From Bacillus sp. HMF5848 (lineage in GTDB: Bacteria; Bacillota; Bacilli; Bacillales; HMF5848), in the NCBI RefSeq assembly GCF_003944835.1, contig NZ_RWIV01000001.1, positions 628,001-692,000 of the forward strand: 64,000 bases of DNA, given 5' to 3'. Both the position numbers and the translations under genes were made by a program. How positions within the stretch are numbered: the stretch's first letter is position 1; each line of letters starts with the position of its first letter. The notes below the pieces were generated by a model, which worked only from the letters and a program-made list of their open reading frames with translations, did no database searches and was not told the origin of the DNA. Positions 34,772 to 43,598 of the stretch are shown piece after piece.

Positions 34772-35110
34772 CTATTTTATTAAGTCTTGTACTTTAGTTC
34801 GAACCCTATCTAATATTTCTGAGTTCACTTTTCCAAACCTTTTTCTGATGATAGCTTTTGAGAGTGTGTAAACTTTGTCTGCCCTCACCGCTGATGTAAC
34901 TTTAAGGGTACCTTGTTCTAAATCTTTTTGTTCGATCACGACTGAATAATCAAGGTCTTTTAATTGTGATGTAATAGCAACAACAAGAATATCTTCAGTC
35001 AATTGGTTATAATCATCATTTGAAATAATTAGAACAGGACGTTGTTTTCTATTAGTTAAGTCACTAAATGGAACTGGAATTAAAACAATATCACCTTGTT
35101 TATGCATCAT
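34772..35110 (-). CDS. PemK/MazF-type endoribonuclease toxin
   Basis: A 112-residue toxin of the PemK/MazF fold, which cleaves mRNA at short sequence motifs. Characteristic features are the opening KQGDIVLIPVPFSDLTNRKQRPVLII with the conserved RP(V/A)L(I/V)I, the VAITSQLKD strand and VRADKVYTLSKAII near residue 82. Start ATG 35110 overlaps the antitoxin gene by 11 bp and has gaggt about 6 bases upstream, inside the antitoxin gene. Its close coupling with the upstream gene supports a toxin-antitoxin pair. Confidence 0.87.
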   Translation of the reverse strand: MMHKQGDIVLIPVPFSDLTNRKQRPVLIISNDDYNQLTEDILVVAITSQLKDLDYSVVIEQKDLEQGTLKVTSAVRADKVYTLSKAIIRKRFGKVNSEILDRVRTKVQDLIK

Positions 35111-35297
35111 TCCAGACCTCATCATCTATATCATTATCCCAAAAATCAATGCTACTTTCGCTCGCTTTTGTTAAATCTTCAGATAAATGTTTTTCTTTTT
35201 TCGCTTTTAAATATTCAGCAAAGTCTAAGATTTTATCGACTTCTTGCTCTGGAAATTCATCAATAATTTTAAGTAATCGTTCTTTAGCTGTATTCAT
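35100..35297 (-). CDS. Antitoxin partner, DUF2281/VapB-like
   Basis: A 65-residue acidic protein. The N-terminal half (LLKIIDEFPEQEVDKILDFAEYLKAKKEK) follows the pattern of DUF2281 and related antitoxins, and the C-terminal IDFWDNDIDDEVWNDA is rich in Asp and Trp, suited to wrap and inhibit a PemK-type toxin. Start ATG 35297 follows gaggtgat; the longer frame from 35318 is not needed. The gene overlaps the toxin gene, as is normal for such modules. Confidence 0.82.
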   Translation of the reverse strand: MNTAKERLLKIIDEFPEQEVDKILDFAEYLKAKKEKHLSEDLTKASESSIDFWDNDIDDEVWNDA

Positions 35298-35415
35298 GTT
35301 GATAATCACCTCTTCCATGAATATTATATCTAATTATACCATTTGGAATTACTTCAAACCATTGGTGTTGTATCGAAGCACCCGTTAATGTAATAGCCAT
35401 TATGATAAAGATTGA

Positions 35416-35760
35416 CTATTGTTTATAACGATATATGCGCTTTTTATCCTTTTTTATAACTATTGAAGTAACAATCCCCAAGATTACAAATAAGACCAAA
35501 AATAATAAGGACATTATCAGAGATATTATAGAAATCCTTCTGTAACCATAGTAAATAAAAAAGCTACTCGCAGACATAACTCCCGCTGACATGGACAATA
35601 GTAACACTGAACTGAACCGTAACCATACAATCACATCTTTCTCTCCTATATTCCTGTTCTTCTTAATAACATAAAAGGATAATATGAAGAAATAAAGGAA
35701 TACGACTGAACTAATTATGCCCCATGAAAAGTTTGATAAGTTTTGTATTAAAGATGTCAA
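35416..35760 (-). CDS. Small polytopic membrane protein of unknown function
   Basis: About 114 residues with four hydrophobic segments near 14-33, 50-70 and 75-105 and a lysine-rich C-terminus (IKKDKKRIYRYKQ). I recognise no family. TTG 35760 is chosen since ggggg lies about 7 bases upstream; the frame can extend to a TTG at 35784 that has no ribosome site. It is leftward, 119 bp from the toxin-antitoxin pair, with no clear partner. Confidence 0.5.
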   Translation of the reverse strand: MTSLIQNLSNFSWGIISSVVFLYFFILSFYVIKKNRNIGEKDVIVWLRFSSVLLLSMSAGVMSASSFFIYYGYRRISIISLIMSLLFLVLFVILGIVTSIVIKKDKKRIYRYKQ

Positions 35761-36257
35761 CTTAACGCCCCCAACTGCTAACAAACCTATTGCAATTATT
35801 ATTTGTTTAATTGGGTCAACTATCCTACATCTCCTTCTTAAAGATAAGCTACTCGTTAATTTAAGTGTAACACTTCACAAAGTCCTTAAAAACTAACAAG
35901 TTTTTTTCAACACAGATGTAATTTAACGGATATTATTAGGAAACGAAAAACACTGATATTTGCGAATTTGAACCATGAATGAGAACCCATTATTATTGTT
36001 TAAGGGGAAGGTGCTTTTTTGATATTGTTGTCTCGCCTCCGGCAACGGAGCCACCTGTAACCTCAAATGCTTTTCTGTGCATTTTAATAGACAAAAATTG
36101 GCGTTTAGTAGGTAATATTACACGTTTGTCAGGCGTATTTGTTGGAAAATATGATACAATATAACTAGTAACTAGTTATGAAGAACTGTTAAATTGGGCG
36201 TGCGTACGGATTTGTCCAAGCATCAAAAGTGTATTAGCTAAAGGATGTGAAAATACA
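35761..36257. other. Long intergenic region, no gene supported
   Basis: About 500 bp with no convincing coding frame. A 61-codon frame at 35979-36164 lacks a ribosome site and protein-like character. A GC-rich hairpin gcctccg/cggagcc around gcaa occurs near 36033-36050. An extended -10 box tgatacaat at 36152-36160 followed by actagtaactagt suggests the promoter of the GGDEF/HD-GYP gene. Confidence 0.4.
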
Positions 36258-37856
36258 ATGAATGTCAAACAGTACTTTCCAATCAAGCCAAGATACTACA
36301 AATCTATAACTTACTTGTATATCGTTATGGTTATATTTGTAACTGGTGTTTTTTACAAATTGTTAGCGGGTCAGCCTGTTAGTTTAACAATAAATACTTT
36401 ACATTCAATATGCTTGCTAATAGCAATTACTCGAAAGATGAGATTAGCATATAAATATATGTTAGCATTATTAGCAATTATTTTCCTTTATGTATCTTTA
36501 TCTATATCTTATGTTGATCTTATAGACCTTAGTTTTGTTGCGTTTTACCTACCTCTACTGTATACGTATTTACTACCGGATATTTTATCACCAATTATCT
36601 TCTCAATTTTGTTCTCAGGCATTTTTTATTCTTACTCAGACACGTATTCTAGTGAACAAATTTTAGGTAACACAATCGGCATAATTTCAGCGGCCACTCT
36701 TTACTCAGTGTTATCGTTTCTTGTTGCAAGGCTTTATGATTCAAGGGAGATGTATAAAGAATTAAGCATTAGAGATTCGTTAACAAAGTTATATAATTTA
36801 GATTATGTAGTAAAAATAGGAGACGATATGTTAAGTAACGGAAAAAATGTTACTATTTTTGTGTTTGACCTAGATTACTTTAAATCTTTCAACGATACAT
36901 ATGGACACCTTTTGGGTAATAACGTGTTAATTCAAGTTGCTGAAAAGATAGAGGAAGAAGTAAGTACGTGTGGTGGATTAGCTGCGAGATTAGGTGGGGA
37001 TGAGTTTATAACCTTTGTTCCTGAACTAAGTGATGACGAAGCGGATGCGTTATTTAAAAGAATATCATTGGCATTAAGTGAGTTGTATATAGTCAGTGAT
37101 CCAGAATTAGAACCTGTAAAGATATCACTCTCAATGGGCATGGCACATTCAGTAAGTAGTGAGGCACAATCTATTAGAGAACTATTAAATATAGCTGATA
37201 TGAATATGTACTATCATAAGCATACTAAACTATATGATTTAAGAGCCTTGCATACACAGGACTTAGAATATGTACTAAATGAGGAGGAAAAGCAACTTTT
37301 AAAGGTATTGTCAGAAAAAGATATGTACAGTTATATACATTCGAAATATGTTGTCCAGTATACTAGCTGGATACTAGACAAAATAAATATAAACGAAGTG
37401 GATAAGGTAAATATATTAAAAGGTGCCTGGTTACATGATATAGGCAAGCTTTTTATATCAAACGAAATATTACGAAAGTCCTCTAATCTTAGCGAAAGTG
37501 AATATAGCATTGTCAAAGAACACGTACAATCAGGTGTACACTTAATTCAGAAATTTAATATTTCAGTCAAAGGGATAAACGCTATTAAGTATCACCATGA
37601 AAGATGGGATGGTGCAGGCTATCCTGATGGTGTTAAAGGGGAAATGACGCCAATCGAAGGAAGAGTTTTGCAGTTGGCGGATGCTTTTTCGGCTATGACG
37701 GTTAAAAGGGTGTATCGTAAAGTGAATGACCTAGACTCTGCCATATTGGAAATAAAAAAGAATAAAGCAACTCAATTCGACCCGCAATTAGTAGACTTAT
37801 TTGTGGAGATTGTTGAAGAAAAATTAAAGCAAGAAAATTTAAAGGTAGGCGCCTAA
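36258..37856 (+). CDS. Membrane GGDEF/HD-GYP hybrid (c-di-GMP turnover)
   Basis: A 532-residue membrane protein. Five to six TM helices lie within residues 15-165, then a GGDEF domain (about 175-335) with an intact RLGGDEF active site, so cyclase activity is possible. The RxxD inhibitory site normally five residues upstream is absent (TCGG is found there). An HD-GYP domain (about 360-520) has LHDIGKLF, YHHERWDGAGYPDG and ADAFSAMTVKRVYRK, so phosphodiesterase activity is also possible. Which activity dominates cannot be read. ATG 36258 follows aaaggatgtg. It is monocistronic. Confidence 0.9.
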   Translation: MNVKQYFPIKPRYYKSITYLYIVMVIFVTGVFYKLLAGQPVSLTINTLHSICLLIAITRKMRLAYKYMLALLAIIFLYVSLSISYVDLIDLSFVAFYLPLLYTYLLPDILSPIIFSILFSGIFYSYSDTYSSEQILGNTIGIISAATLYSVLSFLVARLYDSREMYKELSIRDSLTKLYNLDYVVKIGDDMLSNGKNVTIFVFDLDYFKSFNDTYGHLLGNNVLIQVAEKIEEEVSTCGGLAARLGGDEFITFVPELSDDEADALFKRISLALSELYIVSDPELEPVKISLSMGMAHSVSSEAQSIRELLNIADMNMYYHKHTKLYDLRALHTQDLEYVLNEEEKQLLKVLSEKDMYSYIHSKYVVQYTSWILDKININEVDKVNILKGAWLHDIGKLFISNEILRKSSNLSESEYSIVKEHVQSGVHLIQKFNISVKGINAIKYHHERWDGAGYPDGVKGEMTPIEGRVLQLADAFSAMTVKRVYRKVNDLDSAILEIKKNKATQFDPQLVDLFVEIVEEKLKQENLKVGA

Positions 37857-38014
37857 GTAAATATTTTGATGCCATTTTTAGTGTAAGAGAATTTTATTCT
37901 AATCACTGACAAAATCATATAAATTTTTCGAAAATATTCATTTAATTTACTATGACTAGTTGTTACAATTAATAGCGAAGGTGATAAAAAGTCCAATTTG
38001 TTGAGGTAAAAACC

Positions 38015-39277
38015 ATGAGCCAATTAATCGGCATGATATCTTATCATATTTTAGTCGTTATTTTTCCTATCATATTTTATCATTTGTTCGTGAAAGAGCC
38101 TATAATTGCAAGAGCCAAAATAATGTCGAAGTTAATGCTGGTTTTACTGTTGTCTCTATTTTTAACAATGATAATACCAATCTCGTTTACTCAAGGCTAT
38201 TTATATGATCTTAGAATCATACCAATTATGATAGCGCTGTTATATGGGGGAGTTAAACCGGCCTTTTTAATTATTACAGTTATGATTTTGTATAGAAGTA
38301 TAGTAGGGGGAGAGGGCTTTTACCTAACTCTATTTAATTATACTATAGCTTTGGCTATCATAACATTTTTGAGAAACAAAATTGCAGATTTAGATTTACG
38401 AGTAAGACTTATATATATTACGTGCTTTTATTTGGCTATTACTATTTCAAGAGTTGTATTTTTACTTGTAAATAAAGAAAGTGAACAGGTTGGGTTCGCT
38501 TTAATATTTTCAGGAATTACGTATCTCACTCTTATAATAAGTATTTATATTATTGAAAACTTAGATGCTCAAATATCGTATTTAAAATATATTCGGAGCG
38601 CAGAAAAACTAGATGTTGTGAGTCAACTAGCTGCTTCTGTAGCTCATGAAGTGCGCAATCCGTTAACCGCTATAAAGGGTTTTTTGCAGCTTATTAAAAC
38701 GGAAGATAATTTAAATGATGATCAGAAAAAATATATTTCTATATCATTGGAAGAATTAAGCCGTACAGAAATTGTCATTAATGACTATCTGTCTTTAGCT
38801 AAGCCGACTAAAGACCAAACTACACTTATATCCTTATCTGCAGAAATAAAGTCAGTAGTTGACATAATGATGTCGTTTACAAATACACACAATATCGCTA
38901 TATATTCTAATATCCAAGATAATTTATTCACGCAAGGAAAGAATAGTGAGTTGAAACAAGCACTATTAAATATAATGAAAAATGGAGTAGAAGCAATTGG
39001 GACGAATGGAAGTCTGTATGTAAATGCATTTAAGAAACATGGGAAAATATATATTAAAATTATTGATAATGGCATAGGTATGAATGATAAGCAGCTACGC
39101 AAGATCGGGACTCCTTATTATTCTACCAAGGACAAAGGAACGGGTGTAGGTCTAACAATTACATATAATATTATTAAAGATATGAACGGTACTATAACAG
39201 TGCGAAGCGTTCAGGGTGAAGGGACAACCTTTACCATTGAACTACCTTTATACTCTCCAAATATAGCTTTACTTTAG
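38015..39277 (+). CDS. Sporulation-type sensor histidine kinase, KinB-like
   Basis: A 420-residue membrane kinase whose N-terminal 190 residues hold about six TM helices of the 5TM-LYT type (MIGMISYHILVVIFPIIFYHLF; ILYRSIVGGEGFY). The phosphoacceptor box is AASVAHEVRNPLTAIKGFLQLI; ATPase motifs are NIMKNGVEAI, DNGIGM and GTGVGLTITYN. This is the layout of B. subtilis KinB, which feeds the Spo0F-Spo0B-Spo0A phosphorelay. No adjacent regulator is present, which fits a phosphorelay kinase. Start ATG 38015 follows gaggt. Orthology with KinB itself is not established. Confidence 0.85.
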   Translation: MSQLIGMISYHILVVIFPIIFYHLFVKEPIIARAKIMSKLMLVLLLSLFLTMIIPISFTQGYLYDLRIIPIMIALLYGGVKPAFLIITVMILYRSIVGGEGFYLTLFNYTIALAIITFLRNKIADLDLRVRLIYITCFYLAITISRVVFLLVNKESEQVGFALIFSGITYLTLIISIYIIENLDAQISYLKYIRSAEKLDVVSQLAASVAHEVRNPLTAIKGFLQLIKTEDNLNDDQKKYISISLEELSRTEIVINDYLSLAKPTKDQTTLISLSAEIKSVVDIMMSFTNTHNIAIYSNIQDNLFTQGKNSELKQALLNIMKNGVEAIGTNGSLYVNAFKKHGKIYIKIIDNGIGMNDKQLRKIGTPYYSTKDKGTGVGLTITYNIIKDMNGTITVRSVQGEGTTFTIELPLYSPNIALL

Positions 39278-39322
39278 CAGCTTTAGAATCGCTTTCTTCA
39301 GTATGAGGAAGGCTTTTTTTTC

Positions 39323-39370
39323 GTGAACGAGCGCCTAGTGACAACGTACAGACTACGTTCACGCTTTTTA
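39323..39370 (+). terminator. Terminator-like hairpins after KinB-like gene
   Basis: cgtgaacg pairs with cgttcacg around a long loop, followed by cttttt. A weaker hairpin gctttcttc/gaggaaggc ending in eight T lies just before, at 39298-39321, and may be the main terminator. Confidence 0.6.
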
Positions 39371-39382
39371 ACCAGTAGGGTA

Positions 39383-39444
39383 TTAGTTTTTCATAAGTGA
39401 AAAAACTAACCTGTTGCATATGACGTTACGTAATAGAGTATGGT
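39383..39444 (+). promoter_or_regulatory. MerR-type promoter and inverted repeat
   Basis: TTGCAT (39414-39419) and TATGGT (39439-39444) are separated by exactly 19 bp, the spacing of MerR-activated promoters, with the dyad acgttacgt inside the spacer. Just upstream, ttagttttt and aaaaactaa form a near-perfect inverted repeat (39383-39408). The next gene encodes a MerR-type protein, so autoregulation is likely. Confidence 0.6.
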
Positions 39445-39466
39445 TAACATAAAGGGAGGCGATCGT

Positions 39467-40231
39467 ATGGGAGACGAGCGAGTATACACGATTAAAGAGT
39501 TTGCTACATTAACAGGGGTTACTGTGCGTACATTACAATTTTATGATCGAAAAGGGTTATTAAAGCCATCACAATATAATGAAAAAGGGCATCGTAGATA
39601 TGAATCTAAAGATTTATATAAACTACAAAAAATCTTAACGTTGAAATATTTAGGTTTTAGCTTAGAGGACATTTCTACGTTTTTATCAGAGCACATGGAT
39701 AGTAGTCTGCAGAACACATTGCGAGTGCAAAAACAATTGCTTTTACAAAAAAGAGCGGAAATTGATTATGTCATTAATACGATAACGAGGGTAGAAGAAA
39801 TAACGCAGGAAGATATTGATAGTGATCTGTTGCTATCAATCATACATTCTGTTCAGCATGAACAGGCACAAAAAGAAATATTAGCAAAGCACACATCAGA
39901 CACACACCTGATTAACCAGCTATTTATGGAAGATAAAACAGAGGATGAAAAAAAGGAGATAGAGCGACAGCTTATTAAAATATTAAAGAGTTTTAAAGAT
40001 TCGTATGCAAAGGGAGTTTCAACTAATAGTCGAGAAGTGCAAAAGTTGGTTGAGCAGCTCGTGACTTGTTTAAATCGAGTAATGCCTCTTGAGGAACAAG
40101 AGGTACTAGCAAATATCTCAATAGAGGAAGATATGAAATTTCAATTTCCTTACATTGACTCTGATATAGAGGTTTACATTCAAGAAGCGATAAAGGTTTA
40201 TAGTGCAAAGGTGGCTGATACCCATGAATGA
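39467..40231 (+). CDS. MerR family regulator with large C-terminal domain
   Basis: A 254-residue regulator. The N-terminal HTH (YTIKEFATLTGVTVRTLQFYDRKGLLKP, residues 6-33) and wing are followed by a coiled coil near 85-120 and a helical C-terminal domain, an arrangement like TipA/BmrR-type effector-binding MerR proteins, although I see no TipAS signature. Start ATG 39467 follows gggaggcg; an in-frame upstream start at 39440 is not needed. It overlaps the beta-lactamase-like gene by 8 bp, so both form one operon. Confidence 0.85.
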   Translation: MGDERVYTIKEFATLTGVTVRTLQFYDRKGLLKPSQYNEKGHRRYESKDLYKLQKILTLKYLGFSLEDISTFLSEHMDSSLQNTLRVQKQLLLQKRAEIDYVINTITRVEEITQEDIDSDLLLSIIHSVQHEQAQKEILAKHTSDTHLINQLFMEDKTEDEKKEIERQLIKILKSFKDSYAKGVSTNSREVQKLVEQLVTCLNRVMPLEEQEVLANISIEEDMKFQFPYIDSDIEVYIQEAIKVYSAKVADTHE

Positions 40232-41303
40232 GCTACAATTACTCACAAAGAAATTGGTTGAACGGGATTTCCATATGGCTAAAAAGCCAAGTATCGGTAT
40301 GGGGGTTGTGACGAAAGATGGCCGTCTCTTTTACGGTTCAACTCATGATGACATGGGGGATATTTCGATTCAGGACTGCTTATTTGAAATGGGCTCTACG
40401 ACAAAGACATTCACGAGTTTATTGCTAGCGCAACTTGTACAAGAAGGTATGGTAAGTCTCGATGATTCTATCATATCGTATAAGCCAGCGTACAAAAACG
40501 CGTTGTCATTTAATGGGGAAGGTGTAACATTTAGGCATTTATCCACGCATAGCTCGCGTCTTCCTCGGGAAGATATGAAAACCTTACGAGTGAGGATGAA
40601 AGAAAATAAAGATGAAAAGGATAACCCGTATAAACATTTTTCAACAGATGATTTTAATCAGTTTTTCTTAAATCATGAATTGAAAAAGGAAATTGGAGAA
40701 AAGTGGGCTTATTCCAACGTCGGAGTGGGGTTACTTGGGAATGTGTTAGCTGACATAGTAGGTATGCCATATGAGGCAGCTATTCGAGAGTATATTCTTG
40801 AGCCTGTCGGTATGAAGAGCACGTTTGTCACTATACCAGAAAAGGAAATGAATAGGTTTGTGAAAGCTTATAATAAAAAAGGCGAGAGAATTTGGCCGAT
40901 TGAAATACCTGCTATGCCGGGAGCAGGCATATTAAAAAGCTCATTAGATGATATGCTGACGTACCTTGAATGTCAAATGGGATTAAAAGAAACACCATTA
41001 AGAGAAGCGATAGATCTAACACATCATATTCATGGTAAAACATCCTCTAAAAAAGTAAATATGGGACTAGGTTGGATGGTGGAGCAAAAAAAGTGGAGTT
41101 CGTATCCTATCATTCATCATGGCGGTACGACGATGGGGTTTCACACGTATTGTGGATTTATAAAGGAAAAACAAATAGGTGTCGTCATTTTCTCTACTAT
41201 TCAATTAAAGTTATCGCGGATTATTCAAATGTTAATGCGATTAAAACAAAATGTGAATGAGGATATGGCGGAGGTTATATTTCAAAAGTTACTAGAAGAA
41301 TAA
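40224..41303 (+). CDS. Serine hydrolase, class C beta-lactamase-like
   Basis: A 359-residue protein of the beta-lactamase/DD-peptidase fold. The catalytic triad motifs are present: SxxK as MGSTTKTFTS (Ser about 61), YxN as YSNVGVG (about 166) and the third motif as HHGGTTMGF (about 302). No signal peptide is visible, which is unusual for a secreted beta-lactamase, so it is more likely a cytoplasmic esterase or peptidase of this fold. ATG 40224 overlaps the merR gene by 8 bp with aaaggtgg upstream. Control by that regulator is likely. Confidence 0.85.
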   Translation: MNELQLLTKKLVERDFHMAKKPSIGMGVVTKDGRLFYGSTHDDMGDISIQDCLFEMGSTTKTFTSLLLAQLVQEGMVSLDDSIISYKPAYKNALSFNGEGVTFRHLSTHSSRLPREDMKTLRVRMKENKDEKDNPYKHFSTDDFNQFFLNHELKKEIGEKWAYSNVGVGLLGNVLADIVGMPYEAAIREYILEPVGMKSTFVTIPEKEMNRFVKAYNKKGERIWPIEIPAMPGAGILKSSLDDMLTYLECQMGLKETPLREAIDLTHHIHGKTSSKKVNMGLGWMVEQKKWSSYPIIHHGGTTMGFHTYCGFIKEKQIGVVIFSTIQLKLSRIIQMLMRLKQNVNEDMAEVIFQKLLEE

Positions 41304-41388
41304 TATCAATTTTTGTGACCGTGTTAGTGGGCGACTTCATAGATATGGTATGATAGAGACCATAATGAATCGTGAAAGGGATTTTGAA

Positions 41389-43557
41389 ATGGGAAAAACT
41401 TTAGTATTAGCTGAAAAGCCGTCTGTAGGTCGTGACATTGCGAAAGTACTTCAATGTTCAAAAAAGGGCAATGGTTTTTTTGAAGGAACGAATTACATTG
41501 TAACGTGGGCACTGGGTCACCTTGTGACGCTAGCTGACCCAGAACAATATGATGATAAATATAAATCGTGGAAGCTTGAGGATCTACCTATGCTTCCTTC
41601 ACAATTAAAGCTTGTTGTAATTAAAAAAACCGGAAAACAATTTGCTACGGTGAAAACGCAAATGAATCGTAACGATGTTACGCAAATAGTTATTGCGACA
41701 GATGCTGGTCGTGAAGGAGAACTTGTCGCAAGATGGATCATAGAGAAGGCTCGGATAAACAAACCAATAAAACGTTTGTGGATTTCTTCTGTGACCGATA
41801 AAGCTATTAAGCAAGGATTTGCTCAGCTACGTAATGGAAAAGACTATGAAAATTTATATGCTGCGGCACAAGCTCGAGCTGAGGCCGACTGGTATGTAGG
41901 GATCAATGCCACTCGCGCCTTAACAACTAAGTTTAATGCGCAGCTTTCCTGTGGGCGTGTTCAAACACCAACGTTAGCGATGATAGCGAAACGAGAGCAG
42001 GATATTAAGAGTTTTAAACCGAAACCTTACTATGGGATTCAAGCCATAACAAAACAATTTACATTAACATGGCAAGATAAGCAATCTAATGATACAAAAA
42101 CCTTTGACAAGGATAAACGCGATAAATTGATGGAGGGACTAAGAAATAAAGGTGTAAAGATAAACTCCCTTCAAAAAACAATTAAGAAAAGTTATGCACC
42201 GCAGTTATATGATTTAACAGAATTACAGCGTGATGCGCACAATATGTTTGGTTTTTCGGCGAAAGAGACATTATCAACTTTGCAAAAGCTGTATGAGCAT
42301 CACAAAGTTGTTACATATCCGCGAACAGATTCACGTTATTTAAGCTCGGATATTGTCCCGACACTAAAAGAAAGAATTGAGGCGTGTATGTTTCAGCCTT
42401 ATCAAAAATATGCTGCTCAGCTTTTAAGAAAACAACTTCCAATCAGTAAGGCTGTTGTTGACGATAGTAAAGTGAGTGATCACCATGCGATTATTCCAAC
42501 GGAACAAGCACCGTTATTAGCGAAAATGACAGATAAAGAGAGAAAGCTTTACGATATTATTGTGCAACGGTTCTTAGCTGTATTTTATCCACCGTATGAA
42601 TACGAACAAACGACGGTGCATGCAACAATAGGTTCAGAACTGTTTACGGCAAAAGGGAAACGTGTCCTTACCCTTGGTTGGAAAGAACTGTCAGGAAAAC
42701 AAGCAGAAGATCGAGATCAACTTTTACCAGTTCTAAAAGAAGGAGATTCTCTGGATGTAGAGTCTCTTCAAGCTACAAGTGGTGAAACGAAGCCTCCGAG
42801 TCGTTTTACAGAAGCAACTTTATTGTCAGCAATGGAAAATCCTTCAGCTTTCATGCAAGGTGAAAGTAAGGATTTAATTAAAACGATTGGTGAGACTGGT
42901 GGCCTAGGGACAGTGGCTACAAGAGCCGACATTATAGAGAAGCTTTTTAATTCTTTTTCAATTGAGAAAAAAGGCAAGGAAATTTTCTTGACTTCAAAAG
43001 GGAAGCAGTTGCTGGAGCTTGTCCCTGAGGATTTAAAATCACCTGCTTTAACAGCAGAGTGGGAGCAAAAGCTAGAGGCGATCGCAAAAGGTAAACTGAA
43101 TAAACTTAGTTTTATCCAAGATATGAAGGGCTTTGCTAAGTCGTCTGTTTTTGAGATTAAAAATAGTACGCAAAAGTTCAAGCATGACAATATAACAGGT
43201 ACGAAGTGCCCTGATTGTGGAAATCTGATGCTTGAAGTGAGTGGGAAAAAAGGAAAGATGCTTGTATGTCAGGACCGCGAATGTGGGCACCGCAAAAATA
43301 TAGCTAAGGTAACGAATGCTCGCTGTCCAAACTGTCATAAAAAGCTCGAGCTCCGAGGCGAAGGTGAAGGACAAATTTTTGTTTGTAAATGTGGTCATAG
43401 AGAAAAGCTATCTTCTTTTAATGAAAGACGAAAAGAAAACAAGAACAAAAACGTGTCTAAGCATGAGGTTAAGAAGTATTTGAATAAACAAGAAAAACAG
43501 GAGCCGATAAATACTGCATTAGCAGATGCTCTTGCGAAGCTTAAGCTAGATAAATAA
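41389..43557 (+). CDS. topB: DNA topoisomerase III
   Basis: A 722-residue type IA topoisomerase, which decatenates and relaxes single-stranded DNA using a tyrosine nucleophile. It has an N-terminal TOPRIM domain (LVLAEKPSVGRDIAKVL; ATDAGREGELVAR with the acidic metal site), the CGRVQTPTLAMI motif, and the active-site Tyr in TYPRTDSRYLSSD near residue 312. Two C-terminal zinc-ribbon-like segments follow (CPDCGNLM...CQDREC; CPNCHKK...CKC). Its length matches B. subtilis TopB (727). ATG 41389 follows aaaggga. An upstream in-frame start at 41350 is not needed. Confidence 0.95.
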   Translation: MGKTLVLAEKPSVGRDIAKVLQCSKKGNGFFEGTNYIVTWALGHLVTLADPEQYDDKYKSWKLEDLPMLPSQLKLVVIKKTGKQFATVKTQMNRNDVTQIVIATDAGREGELVARWIIEKARINKPIKRLWISSVTDKAIKQGFAQLRNGKDYENLYAAAQARAEADWYVGINATRALTTKFNAQLSCGRVQTPTLAMIAKREQDIKSFKPKPYYGIQAITKQFTLTWQDKQSNDTKTFDKDKRDKLMEGLRNKGVKINSLQKTIKKSYAPQLYDLTELQRDAHNMFGFSAKETLSTLQKLYEHHKVVTYPRTDSRYLSSDIVPTLKERIEACMFQPYQKYAAQLLRKQLPISKAVVDDSKVSDHHAIIPTEQAPLLAKMTDKERKLYDIIVQRFLAVFYPPYEYEQTTVHATIGSELFTAKGKRVLTLGWKELSGKQAEDRDQLLPVLKEGDSLDVESLQATSGETKPPSRFTEATLLSAMENPSAFMQGESKDLIKTIGETGGLGTVATRADIIEKLFNSFSIEKKGKEIFLTSKGKQLLELVPEDLKSPALTAEWEQKLEAIAKGKLNKLSFIQDMKGFAKSSVFEIKNSTQKFKHDNITGTKCPDCGNLMLEVSGKKGKMLVCQDRECGHRKNIAKVTNARCPNCHKKLELRGEGEGQIFVCKCGHREKLSSFNERRKENKNKNVSKHEVKKYLNKQEKQEPINTALADALAKLKLDK

Positions 43558-43560
43558 CAA

Positions 43561-43598
43561 AAAAGCCCCCGAAGAATATTTTGGGGGCTAGCTTTTTT
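43561..43598. terminator. Bidirectional terminator between topB and spo0A-like gene
   Basis: agccccc pairs with gggggct around a 12-base loop. The left flank is aaaa and the right flank ends in a T run, so both convergent genes can use it. Confidence 0.88.

Noticed and set aside
35979-36164. Plus-strand frame of 61 codons upstream of the GGDEF/HD-GYP gene
   Set aside because: No ribosome site and no protein-like pattern; it runs through the likely promoter of the next gene.
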